Shown: one piece after another, positions 10,301 to 18,531 of the stretch
Layout of the letters: every line of letters starts with the position of its first letter
Position numbering within the stretch: position 1 is the first letter of the stretch
Made by a program: the position numbers and the translations under genes
Notes under the pieces: model-generated
Database searches by the model: none
Told to the model about the DNA's origin: nothing
Seen by the model: only the letters and a program-made list of their open reading frames with translations
Assembly (NCBI GenBank): GCA_013176395.1
Contig: JABMLP010000005.1
Span: 1 to 64,000, forward strand
DNA from: Venturia oleaginea
Lineage: Eukaryota; Ascomycota; Dothideomycetes; Venturiales; Venturiaceae
Reading direction: 5' to 3'
Length of the DNA stretch: 64,000 bases

Positions 10301-11248
10301 ACTCTCTCGGATAAAGCCTTTATCTAGTAGCTCTGTAAGAGTCCTTCGCAAAACAAGGAGTTGTTCTCGACCCATACCATATAGAGGTCCCCAAGGAAGT
10401 GGTTTTCCTTCTTCTATAGGTATTTCGTGATCAATCCCAGGGCGATGCGGTGGTAGTCTCTCGGCCCTTTTAGGATCAAAGACAGCAGCGTACTTATGAA
10501 ACCTCTTAGGTAGCAATTCCAGTATTTGCTCTGTTGTCAAAGGGACTTTCGGCTTCAAGGCAATATCAATATCTCGAAGAGTAACAGCAAATACTCTAGA
10601 CGCGTCTTTGATTTTCTCAAGTGTAGAAGTGACAAGGCGGTGGAATCTTACGGGCGCTACTTGTTGTATATCAAGTTTGTCTTCAAATTTAGCATCGCGA
10701 ATGCTAATCCCGTTTGCAAAGGTAAGAGTACCTTTAGATTCATTGATAACGGCTTTGGTGTCCTTGAGAAAAGGCCTGCCTAGTAGAAGATCCTCAAATT
10801 GTCCCGGGACTATATAAGCAAAAGCGTTGCATATAAGTCCCCCTAAATCTAGGTTCAACTTCGCAATTTTTGTCACTTGGGTCTGTCCTTCTTCCTTAAG
10901 AACTCCACCTATAGTACGCGGACTAATAGGGAGTACTTCAAGGTCCATCTGCGAAGCTTTCTCCTCGTTTATTGATGCGTAGCAGCTAGATCCATTATCA
11001 AGGAGAGTTTTAAGAGAGTATATATCGTTCACTATAGTATTTGTGTAGAAAAGGCGGGAGAGCATCTTGGGTCTGAACTGCTCCCATTCTTTTTCTATCC
11101 GAGAACGGTGTGAATCAGTGTCTTTGTTCGAATTCAAAATACTATTTACTCTCTCAATTGACTCCTTTGACAATTTTGCTCTATCTACTCTACGCCTCCA
11201 TCCACGACTTTGGATAGAGGCTACTCTTTTTCCGAGTAGTCCTCTTCT
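7388..11248 (-). CDS. pol: A1 Pol: protease, RT, RNase H, integrase, chromodomain
   Basis: Polyprotein that copies element RNA to DNA and integrates it. There is no ATG. The frame opens at 11248, inside gag, in the -1 frame, so it is probably made as Gag-Pol by frameshifting. Numbering from the TTG at 11173: protease LLDNGSS (Asp59); RT with Asp349 in KLDV and YLDD at 411-414; RNase H Asp562, Glu604, Asp631, Asp674; integrase His815, His822, Cys852, Cys855 and core Asp885, Asp946, Glu982 (35 residues between the last two); GPY/F-like module about 1095-1150; chromodomain about 1179-1235 (EVLVKWVGYVDPTWEP). All catalytic residues are present except the unusual DNG in the protease. The stop TAA abuts the 3' LTR. 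Confidence 0.95.
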   Translation of the reverse strand, partial: RRGLLGKRVASIQSRGWRRRVDRAKLSKESIERVNSILNSNKDTDSHRSRIEKEWEQFRPKMLSRLFYTNTIVNDIYSLKTLLDNGSSCYASINEEKASQMDLEVLPISPRTIGGVLKEEGQTQVTKIAKLNLDLGGLICNAFAYIVPGQFEDLLLGRPFLKDTKAVINESKGTLTFANGISIRDAKFEDKLDIQQVAPVRFHRLVTSTLEKIKDASRVFAVTLRDIDIALKPKVPLTTEQILELLPKRFHKYAAVFDPKRAERLPPHRPGIDHEIPIEEGKPLPWGPLYGMGREQLLVLRRTLTELLDKGFIRESKSVAASPVLFVKKPGGGLRFCVDYRALNAITRKDRYPLPLVKETLLTLARAKYLSKLDVNAAFHKIRIATGDEFKTAFRTRYGLFEWLVTPFGLTGAPASFQRYINYILRRYLDEFCSAYLDDIVIYSSKNLKDHEEKTEKILQSCLNAGLYLDIRKCEFNTKRVKYLGFVIDTETGLHMDPEKIKAIKEWERPTTLRGVRGFLGFTNFYRDLVKDNSTIREPLVRLTKKNTPFLWGKEQEESFQKLKAEFCKEPVLSALDEDKPTRVEPDASGWASGAVLSQKDELGNWKPCAFFSTKHLPAECNYDIHDKELMAIVKALVHWTSELLSLSKPFIILTDHKNLEKFMVKRELNERQMRWAQILAKFNFKLGYRPGSESVVPDALTRRDQDLPKDIQDPRIVERTRTLLPPKLWINVLEDKTPAREEAAQENAQEVDKEPIPFIQNPFLSGDLRDRWETALEGDLDYRRIFQSVLKQDRQFPSKLKVPTSIGDCKVENNQLYYRDRIWLPSYEPLLTGVIQEIHDSVLSGHPGREATIAILSRQFYWPGFAQDIRQFIRNCDVCGRTSVWRDKKKGLLKPLPVPSRIWQDISVDFIVELPESQRCTRLCVITDRLGKGTILFPVPKEQFGAEGFAKLFMQNYVRLHWLPRSLVSDRDTQFVNAFWKEVCHLLKIERRLSTAYHPETDGSTERRNQEVEAYLRKFCTFSQDDWVELLPIAQICLDNRPNQATGLSPFFLTHGYNIEHIGTVEAPQKTPENPKEKAQDLVAKLKDAQEWAETSMVSAQQQQEYYSNRDRAPADSFKVGDKVWLNLKNVKTLRPCKKLDWIHGKYTVTRVINSMSYELDTPRGIHNRFHTSLLRRAGTDPLPSQIQDNTQPPPIVTEQGDEEYGIEAILAARWRRRGRQQTREVLVKWVGYVDPTWEPLSELQQTTALDAFESAYGNVLENDGPILRPQRLRSHRSTREGGRG

Positions 11249-12243
11249 TCAACTTCTTCATTCTCCTCAGTGGTTCCTTTGGCCCTTTTTGAACCAAGTT
11301 GCGTGACTCTTTCTACCTCTGTATCCAACCAGCAGTCTTTCATTCTATGGCCGGCCTTCCCACAGCGTAAGCAGAGGTTATTTGCCTTCCTATATTCATA
11401 GGCTTTAGACGAAATTTTTAACTTGTTTACGCGTGTAGGCTCCCAGTCCATAGCGTTCAGATCTTTAAAAGACTTCTCTTTATCTCTGAATCGTAACTTA
11501 TCTTCTGAGGAAGAGAGCATCTTTGCTGTAGTGATTTGCATACTTGTATTCAAAAGATCGGACACAAACTGCTGGTAGGAGGTACTCTGAGATTGGCCTA
11601 TTCTCTGGTTTCGCAGCTCTTGATTTATTGCTTTGTGTAGAAATGCAATTTTAACAGCGTCAGGCCAAGTCATTCCTCCAGCATTAGCAAGAGTGGTTTC
11701 AAAACGGGGAAGAAAAGAGAAGAAGGGTTCTTTCTCTTTTTGTTTGATTGTGGACAGGCTTACAGTAGCTCTTTGTTGTTGTACTGGATCGCCATAGAAG
11801 TTGTCCATATACTGTAACAATTTCTGTCCCGTTTTATCTTCCTCTGGAGCTGTCTTTACGTAGGCCAGAGTAGCCTGAGCTGCGGAGCCTCGTAGAGAGG
11901 AGAAGATGTAGGCAAATTGGTTCCTACTATCCCCTATAGACTCTGCGTCTATCTCCAACTTCATCCTTGCTTGTTGAAACCACTGAGCCCATTCAGAACG
12001 CTTGCCATCAAATTCTTGGAGCTTAGGAAGTACAGCTTTCTTCCTATGTATTCTGTCTTTTTGTGAATTCTTAGTCTCTTGTCCTTCTACTACGTTCTCA
12101 GAGCGAGTAGTGTTAGGTAAGATTGTAAGAATACGCGTAATAGCATCGTTCTGAATGGCTAGTTGATGTTGTAATGCTGCCATAGCTTCTTGTAGGGCTT
12201 GGGGTTCTTGAGGAACTCTTTGTTCCTGATCTTCTCCTTCCAT
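11221..12243 (-). CDS. gag: A1 Gag, 340 aa
   Basis: Capsid/nucleocapsid protein of the virus-like particle. The start is the ATG at 12243, in the context gaaaatATGG. One CCHC knuckle: Cys291, Cys294, His299, Cys304 (CLRCGKAGHRMKDC), which binds genomic RNA. The N terminus is Gln/Glu-rich and suits a coiled coil (QALQEAMAALQHQL). The C terminus is acidic (ENEEVEEEDYSEKE). The last 28 nt overlap the pol frame; the codons GAA AAA GAG TAG there are the likely shift region. Confidence 0.95.
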   Translation of the reverse strand: MEGEDQEQRVPQEPQALQEAMAALQHQLAIQNDAITRILTILPNTTRSENVVEGQETKNSQKDRIHRKKAVLPKLQEFDGKRSEWAQWFQQARMKLEIDAESIGDSRNQFAYIFSSLRGSAAQATLAYVKTAPEEDKTGQKLLQYMDNFYGDPVQQQRATVSLSTIKQKEKEPFFSFLPRFETTLANAGGMTWPDAVKIAFLHKAINQELRNQRIGQSQSTSYQQFVSDLLNTSMQITTAKMLSSSEDKLRFRDKEKSFKDLNAMDWEPTRVNKLKISSKAYEYRKANNLCLRCGKAGHRMKDCWLDTEVERVTQLGSKRAKGTTEENEEVEEEDYSEKE

Positions 12244-12906
12244 ATTTTCACCTATGAGAGATAATAGAGAGCACTACTATACACACTCCTAGGCTCTACT
12301 CTAGAGATTTGCTAGGCAGTATAGAGTCAATGCCTATTAGTATAGGAAGGTGACTATAGAATCCCAGAAGGATTTTTACACTATAGTCCGCTCTGCAATC
12401 CTTATTACTAAGGACAGAGCTCCCAGGGACTGTGAAGGCCAAGTGTATTAAATCTCTCTTCCTAGCTCTTTCTTTCCTCAGCTTATTACAGCTTCAACTC
12501 CTAAGACTACGCTGTCTTAGGATGACCTGCCCTTGCTTCTTGGAGATTCCAGCACGTTCTAGAAAATCTCAGTTTGAATTCTCTTGAATTCCCTTTTTGG
12601 ATTGGCCCTTTCGGTTGGCCCTTGCTTCTTGGAGATTCTAGCACCTTCTAGAAAATCTCAGCTTGAATTCTCTTGAATTCCCTTTTTGTTTGGCCCTTGA
12701 GGTTGGCCCTTGAAGTTGGCCTTTGAGGTTGGCCCTTGCTTCTTGAGTTAGGACAAGTGTCCTCTTCTTGAAATTCCTTTCTGTTTGGCCCTTGAGGTTG
12801 GCCCTCGCTTCTTGGATTAGGACAAGTGTCCTCTTCTTGAAATTCCTTTTTGGAGCTTGCTCTCTGTGAGCCTTTCTTCCTTTGTAAGATTGAGGTACTT
12901 AGATAA
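12244..12906 (-). repeat. A1 leader with internal tandem repeats and self-priming site
   Basis: 663-nt untranslated leader between the 5' LTR and gag. About 12540-12860 holds repeated blocks: two near 95 bp (gcttcttggagattc..., ending in rare 'ttggccc' motifs) and two near 70 bp containing GGACAAGTGTCC, a short inverted repeat. The 11 nt at 12895-12905 (minus TATCTAAGTAC) are complementary to GTACTTAGATA in the LTR and serve as the predicted self-primer site, one base from the LTR. Confidence 0.8.
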
Positions 12907-13217
12907 TGTAAGAGTTCAACCCTCAAAGGTGTTTCGCAAGTGAGAGAAGACTGCTTGTATTTCAAAGTATCTAAGTACAGAGAAGAAAGTGTAAATACAG
13001 GAAGGATAGCTCGTATAAATAATCCTCCTCTTACAATAGATCCTTCTAGAAAGTATCTTTAAATGGAAACGTGACAGCTTGCGAAATAGAACATGGCAGC
13101 TTGCGAAATAGAACATGACAGCTTGCAAAATAGAACATGACAGCTTGCAGAATAACAAGAGAACAATTGGAAATCCAGTCATGGATAAGCTAGAGAGAAG
13201 GATTCCATCCCTTAACA
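12907..13217 (-). repeat. 5' LTR of A1
   Basis: 311 bp; appears identical to the left LTR. Carries four 22-bp units (gcaagctgtcatgttctatt type) in U3. Confidence 0.97.
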
Positions 13218-13744
13218 CTTTTTCAGGAGATTAATCTGTCGCATGTCGGGACCAATGATTAGAAGATCGTCAACATAGAGAGCTACGAAAAGCTGCCCTT
13301 TGTGGAACACACTAAAGTCGCTATCCAGCATCGAGAAGCCAAGGGAGACGAGGAAGGCGGAGAAGATATCATACCAAACCCTCGGGGCTTGTTTGAGACC
13401 ATACAGCGCTTGATTGAGTAGGCAATAGTCATGACCGATTTCGAAACCATGAGGTTGACAGACGTAGATACGTTTATCAATTTTGCCGTAGAGAAACGCG
13501 GTCTTGACTTCCATCTGCTCGATCTCTCAATCGAGGGAGGCAGAGATTGCAAACAGAGCTTTGTATGTCATCGGCTTCACCACAGAAGCGAAGGTATCGT
13601 GGAAGTCAATGCCGTATTGTTGCTCGAAACCTCTTACCACAAATCTGGCCTTGAATCGTAGAATAGCGCCATCGGTGCCGCGCTTTAGTTTAAACACCCA
13701 CTTACCCGTCAGTAGCTTCACGCCTGCTGGGAGCTTCGTGAGTG
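13218..13744 (-). pseudogene. D RT, N-terminal and palm part
   Basis: Copia RT: KLLTGKWVFKLKRGTDGAIL, KARFVVRGFEQQYGIDF, MEVKTAFLYGKIDKRIYVCQ, LYGLKQAPRVWYD and the active site ALYVDDLLIIG. A nonsense change separates ...ISASLD from EIEQMEVKTAF near 13524, and a frame break lies near 13725-13744. It is cut on the left by A1 and repeated exactly at 24362-24888. Confidence 0.9.
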
Positions 13745-14311
13745 TCAGACTTTATTCTCATCCATTGAGCGCATCTCATCGTTCATGGCCTTGAGCCACT
13801 GAGGGGCGTGAGGTGAGGTGATGGCTTGATTATAGGTTGTAGGTTCGAAGGGTTCAGGTGAAGCTGCTAGGCTTAAGAATGAGAGAAGGTAGTAAGCAGA
13901 GGCTTTTGCGACGTTCGCGTGAAAGGCCAGCGTGGCTTCAGTTCGAGTGAGGGTAATGGGAGCGCGATCGTGGGTAGGCTTGTATTCGGCCATGAGCTTC
14001 GTAATCTCTATAGCTTTGTCAACTCCGTGTAATGATATGAATGAGTTCAAGCCAGCGGCCTCACGAGCGCGTTGACTTGGAAGATTGGGGCGGCGTGTTC
14101 TTGTCGCAAGAGAATGAGTGTCTCGCGGTGGTTCTGACCCCATTACTGATGGAGGGTCAGAGAGTCCTGATGAATCGGAGTGGTTAGAGGCCTCATCTTC
14201 ATCATTGATGGGAGGTTCAACGCGTTGAAGTAACGGAGGGCGCGAGATTAGTGACTTCGCAATGCCGTCAGAAGAAGGGTAATAGCAATCACTACGGTCC
14301 CCACTTCTCAA
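13745..14311 (-). pseudogene. D linker between integrase and RT
   Basis: Open for 188 codons. The C-terminal end HAPQWLKAMNDEMRSMDENKVW is the typical start of copia RT. The preceding Ser/Pro/Asp-rich stretch (SDPPSVMGSEPP, RTRRPNLPSQRAREAAG) is the variable linker after the integrase core. The integrase itself is absent to the right, so D is 5' truncated here. Confidence 0.75.
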
Positions 14312-14330
14312 ATTTGAGGCGTAAAATCCG

Positions 14331-14515
14331 TGTCATGACACGCTTTTTTGGGGTAGTTAGTTTGAGAGGTTTTTGGGTGTCATTAATGAGTAGCATTGAG
14401 AAGTATTGAGTGGTATTGAGTGATATTGAGTAGTATTGAGTAGTAAATGAGGGTTAAAATTTGGGTACCTAGGATCTGACTGTACTCGCAAATCTAATAT
14501 ACATTGATCGTACTT
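14331..14515. repeat. AT-rich spacer with palindrome and 10-bp tandem repeat
   Basis: A perfect palindrome CGTGTCATGACACG lies at 14329-14342. About six units of a 10-mer (tagtattgag type) lie at 14391-14450. No coding sense is seen. The same block recurs at 25475-25659. Confidence 0.7.
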
Positions 14516-15172
14516 TTAAGGCCTTGCCAAACCTCGTCGCTGCACATTGAGTAGTAACTCAGGCTTCCCTACAATCATTTGTATAACGTCCCCGGTCGCC
14601 GCATCCTGCTCCGCTAATAGCCCGATTAGGCATATTATATCCTGCAACTCCACCAAAACCCAGTCCCCGTCGTAGTCCCCTACAATACATATCTGGTGAA
14701 CACGCAGGTCCCTCTCAACACCATTCCAGCGCCGGATCAGAGCGAATCGACATCCCTGTGGTGTTTGTAAGAAGCTATGTATTGAGCCAAAGCTACACGC
14801 ACCATCGTCGCCACTCGCATAACATACGAAATGGTCTTTACGGTTTTTGCAAGAGCGCCGCTGTAATACTACCGACCCTAATGTTAACAATGCATTCAAT
14901 TTGCAGCGTTTCCAGTAGGTAATCTCGCTCGGATGGACGGCCGTATTAAAAGTATTGTACAGGAGCTCCAATTGTGCTCCCTGAAGCCTGAGGTTGACAT
15001 TTTCTATCCCGATTTGGCCAGTATATTGCGGATAACTCGTCGGATCTGGTATATCTGGATGATGTATCGTTGAGTCAATTGCGAGGAGGGATAAATGGTT
15101 GATCTGTTCACGCCTCAATAGTGCATTTGAGGCTGAGAGGCTTAATTCAGATTTAGGCCTTGTGCCACAGCC
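14516..15172 (-). CDS. Unassigned open frame, about 218 codons (gene remnant or exon)
   Basis: I do not recognise this protein. The frame is open from 15172, just after a TAG, to a stop at 14516, and has no ATG near its N terminus. It may therefore be a 3' exon: TCTCTCTATCTAG ahead of it resembles a 3' splice site. It has features of a folded protein: SLLAIDSTIHHPDIPDP, KRCKLNALLTLGSVVLQRR, a central Cys/His patch (CKNRKDHFVCYASGDDGAC) and a hydrophobic C-terminal half (RVHQICIVGDYDGDWVLVEL). The block GSIHSFLQTPQGCRFALIRRW vaguely recalls C-terminal parts of fungal DNA-transposon proteins, but that is weak. An exact duplicate is at 25660-26316, with no decay in either copy. Confidence 0.45.
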   Translation of the reverse strand, partial: GCGTRPKSELSLSASNALLRREQINHLSLLAIDSTIHHPDIPDPTSYPQYTGQIGIENVNLRLQGAQLELLYNTFNTAVHPSEITYWKRCKLNALLTLGSVVLQRRSCKNRKDHFVCYASGDDGACSFGSIHSFLQTPQGCRFALIRRWNGVERDLRVHQICIVGDYDGDWVLVELQDIICLIGLLAEQDAATGDVIQMIVGKPELLLNVQRRGLARP

Positions 15173-15327
15173 CTAGATAGAGAGAACCTCAATCTTTTCT
15201 CACTCCACAAGCTGTTTCTAAGTATTTAACGAACACCTTGCTACACAGCCATCATTTTATTGGGTTATTACCTACCTATCTCGACTTTTCAGCCTATTCA
15301 AAATGTGTGCTATTCTACCACCATGAG

Positions 15328-15780
15328 ATCCTTACCTACCACGAGGTTCTCACCCACCACGAGATCTTTACCCACCTGAGGGCTTCCCTCTGAAGTCTCT
15401 TGAAAACGTCAAGGATGCATTTACAGCAATTCAAGCTTCTACCTATGATTCGAGAGCAGAAACACTCAAAGAATGTTGTTCTGGGATACGATCTATGTGT
15501 CATGAAGCTATACGGCTTGATGCAGAATGGGAGACGATTGAACGTAGAGGGTATGCACTTAAACGCTCAGAACTGAGACTTTTACACCGCTAATATTGTC
15601 CAAATTAGGTCAACGGTTCTCGCCCCTAAGGCCCTCAAAAAGCAGGATCGAGATCACCTTACCGCAATGATGGAGCGCCTATATGCTACCTATCCTGTAC
15701 TTCGTCAGTGTGTCAATGACTGGCCGTTAATAGCATTTTTCTCGATCAAGATAGAAGACATACGAAAAAACGCTGGCCGT
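15328..15780 (+). pseudogene. Two-exon gene fragment, truncated by LTR
   Basis: Exon 1 is open at 15328-15550 (ending ...RLDAEWETIERRG). The predicted intron is 15551-15608 (58 bp; GTATGC donor, GCTAAT branch-like site at 15589-15594, TTAG acceptor). Exon 2 at 15609-15780 continues in frame (STVLAPKALKKQDRD... to IKIEDIRKNAG). The join is phase-consistent and neither exon has an internal stop, so this looks like real host coding sequence. The 3' end is cut by the B1 LTR and the 5' end is unclear: repeats of an 18-bp unit (accacgag...) fill 15321-15375. The product is unrecognised. It is charged and helix-rich. The copy at 26472-26924 is the same. Confidence 0.6.
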
Positions 15781-16060
15781 TGTAAGAGTTCAACCCTCAA
15801 AGGTGTTTCGCAAGTGAGGGAAGACAGCTTATATTTCAAGTATCTAAGTACAAAGAAGAAAGTGTAGGTACAGGAAGAACAACTTGTATATATAATCTTC
15901 CAAGTAGGAAAAGGACATGCTGTCCTGAGAAGAGAATAGAAAGGAGTAGAAGCGCATGTGAAACGGTCCCTGAATAATCCCTGCTAGGCGCACGTGAGAA
16001 CTACCAGGTAGTGCTAAGAATCCATCCAGGATAAGTTGAGAAAGGATCTATCCTTTGACA
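15781..16060 (-). repeat. 3' LTR of B1 (280 bp)
   Basis: Plus-strand TGTAAGAG to TTTGACA, next to a purine tract on the element side. Its left neighbour gccgt is the cut end of the two-exon gene. Confidence 0.9.
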
Positions 16061-18187
16061 TTACCCTTCTTCTCCCCCGTTTCCGTTGGGGCGGTTTTGC
16101 TTTTTGTACGCCTAGGAGGACGTAGACTCGGTCCGTCGTTTTGAAAAACATCACCGTAGATACTTTCAAAGGTATCTAATGCGACAGTTTCTGTCGTTCG
16201 TACTTGGCCTTTTTGCAAAGAACACACTTTCCTATTTCCTTGAAAACTTCCTGTCGCATGCGCGGGAAGTAGAAGGTATTCTGAAGTCGTGAAAGGACAA
16301 TCTCTGGTCGGCAATGACCATTGAGTGGAGATTCGTGTTGATGTAGGATGTACTGTTTCCTAAGGCTCGTGGGAAGATATACCAAGTTGTTGAAGAGGAG
16401 CAATCCGTCTTCAATACGGGTATTCTGATCTGCTGATTGAATGTAGCCTTGTACATCTGGATCCTTTGCTGCGCGTTCCTGACCTCTTGCCAATAAGAGG
16501 ACTTTCCTGTCTGAAGTGATGAGACTTGGTGCACAAGTGCATCACCTTCTGTCGGAACAAAGCGCGTTCGACTTTCTCTTTTTCTCCTGCCATGAGGTCT
16601 TCTCGTCGACTTAATGCATCGGCGTTAACGTTTTCCTTTCCTTTCTTGTAAAGGATATGGAAGTTGTAAGATGACAGTTCTTCTGACCATCTTAGTTGCC
16701 GTCGATTCAATTCCTTTGTCGTCGTGAAATTCCGCAGGTTCTTGTGATCGGAATACACGGTAATCTTGTGTTTCGCTCCTTCAAGATAATGCTTCCAGTG
16801 CTTGAAGGCATCAACTATGGCCATGAGTTCCTTGTCTGAAGTGGAGTAGTTGACTTCTGCTTTCAGGAATTTTCGTGTGTGGTAAGCTACTGGTCTAAGC
16901 TTTCCATCTGAATTGGGTTGGCTGAGGCATGCTCCGAGGGCTCGATCGGACGCATCCGCCTCGACTGTGGCTGTTTTTTTCTGAGTTAAACAGTTGCAGA
17001 ATGGGTGGTGTTGTTAACCGTATCTTGAGTGCGTAAAAGGCCTTTTGCGCATGCTCGTTCCATTCGAAGGTAATCCCCTTCTTCATCAATCCCGTGAGGG
17101 GTTCTGCAACTTCGGAAAAGCTTTCGATGAATTGTCGATAATAATTCGCGAAGGCGTGAAATGACTGTACTCCTTTGACGGTCGAGGGTACCGGCCAATC
17201 GCGGACCTTCTGGTAAATTTCCGGGTCCATCTCAAGTCCATCTTGAGAGACAAAACATCCAACGAACTTGATTCGTTGCTTGTGGAATTCGCTTTTCGAG
17301 GGTTTCAGCCGCAAGTTAAATATCTGTAGTGCGCGGAGAACGGTTCGAACGTGATTGGCGTGTTCTTCGAACGTTCAATAGTAAACCAAAATGTCATCCA
17401 TATAAACAGACACAAACTTGTCTAAGTGCTCGCGAAGCACATTGTTCATATAGGCTTGCAGCGTCGCAGGGGCGTTTGTCAAACCAAAGGGCATGACAAG
17501 GTATTCGTAGTGCTCAAGGTGAGTGCGGAATGCTGTCTTCCACTCGTCACCTTCCTTAATCCTAATTCGATGAAAAGCCGCAGGAATATCGAATTTCGTG
17601 AATCATCTGGCTCCTTGGAGTCTGTCCCTCAACTCCTGGATTAAAGGCAGCGTGTACGCATTCTTCACCAAAATCTCATTTAGATGTCGGTAATCGACAC
17701 ACAATCGTTGTGAACCATCGGGCTTGGGTACGTAGAAAACTGAATATCCGGCGGGTGACTTCGACTCCCGGATGAACTTCTTCTTCGTGAAATCGTCGAT
17801 ATATTCACGAAGGGTTTCAAGCTGATCTTCCCTCAATGGGTAGATCTTGAACTTCTTTGGTTGTTCATTATTCTTGAGCTTGATCTCATGATCCCATGGT
17901 TGGTGTGGTGGAAGAGAATCTTCGATCGATTCCCCTTTAAAAAGTTCTGCAAATTCCTGGTACCCATGGGGAATTTGGAACACTGACCTATCCTCCTCTG
18001 TCTGGAGACGATAGCAGTATGCCACTTCAACGTGTGTAGGCCTTTTCCGCAAAGGTCTTTGTGCTGTCCGTGTTCTAGCGCGCATGCTAGCCTGCACGGG
18101 ATATCGTTGGTCTGGGAACGTGAGCGTCAATGTTCTCCAGTCGATATGCGGATTGTGAGTTCGAAGCCATGGCAGACCAAGGATCAA
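16061..18187 (-). pseudogene. B1 Pol, decayed with internal deletion
   Basis: From right to left: protease end (ILGLPWLRTHNPHIDW), RT start (PLREDQLETLREYIDDF, YVPKPDGSQRLCVDYRHL), a Trp-to-stop at about 17603, RT core with a second stop near 17376, RT/RNase H linker (16895-17314) ending in a T-run frameshift near 16975, RNase H (16411-16824) and integrase zinc finger (HQHESPLNGHCRPE, CVLCKKAKYERQ). The frame then jumps by deletion to a chromodomain tail (TVALDTFESIYGDVFQNDGP). The integrase catalytic core is missing. The parallel copy B2 has intact RT motifs. Confidence 0.85.
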
Positions 18188-18220
18188 ATCCGAGTCTCCA
18201 ACATTCGTGACGTCTAGAAC

Positions 18221-18531
18221 TGTAAGAGTTCAACCCTCAAAGGTGTTTCGCAAGTGAGAGAAGACTGCTTGTATTTCAAAGTATCTAAGTACAGAGAAGA
18301 AAGTGTAAATACAGGAAGGATAGCTCGTATAAATAATCCTCCTCTTACAATAGATCCTTCTAGAAAGTATCTTTAAATGGAAACGTGACAGCTTGCGAAA
18401 TAGAACATGGCAGCTTGCGAAATAGAACATGACAGCTTGCAAAATAGAACATGACAGCTTGCAGAATAACAAGAGAACAATTGGAAATCCAGTCATGGAT
18501 AAGCTAGAGAGAAGGATTCCATCCCTTAACA
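18221..18531 (-). repeat. 3' LTR of A2
   Basis: 311 bp; appears identical to the A1 LTRs. It joins truncated B1 at 18220. Confidence 0.97.

Larger units (their letters stand above)
7077..13217 (-). mobile_element. Chromovirus A1, complete (6,141 bp)
   Basis: Two 311-bp LTRs that I read as identical, perfect target duplication ctttt, open gag and open pol. It is inserted in copia element D. Identical LTRs imply a very recent insertion, because both LTRs are copied from one template at integration. Chromodomain elements are usually steered to heterochromatin, which fits the nested setting. Relative to A3 it has private changes near pol residue 1001 (Asp for Asn). The right 7.7 kb of this locus, including most of A1, is duplicated at A2. 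Confidence 0.97.
5704..14330 (-). mobile_element. Ty1/copia element D (decayed, 5' truncated, split by A1)
   Basis: Minus-strand copia order: linker (13745-14311), RT (13218-13744 continuing at 6859-7076), RNase H (5988-6704), purine tract (minus GCAGGGGGGC, 5831-5840) and 3' LTR (5704-5830). A1 (7077-13217) sits in RT with duplication ctttt on both sides (7072-7076, 13218-13222). The integrase, gag and 5' LTR are missing. The recognisable sequence stops near 14311-14330. Bases 5841-5987 are 3' untranslated sequence with no frame. Confidence 0.85.
7077..15851. repeat. Segmental duplication, copy 1
   Basis: Matches 18221-26995 at a constant offset of 11,144 bp. From about 8181 to 15851 I see no difference. 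Differences appear only in 7570-8180 (A1 pol C-terminal part) and again right of 15851 inside the LTR. Both ends of the identical tract therefore lie in retroelement sequence. Confidence 0.85.
15781..18220 (-). mobile_element. Chromovirus B1, 3' part
   Basis: Contains the 3' LTR (15781-16060), a purine tract (minus GGGGGAGAAGAAGGG), the C-terminal tail of Pol, RNase H, RT and the end of protease, all on the minus strand. The element is cut at 18220, where the A2 3' LTR begins at the sequence cgtctagaac; the same sequence continues unbroken in B2 at 58838-58847. The internal integrase core is deleted. Confidence 0.85.
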
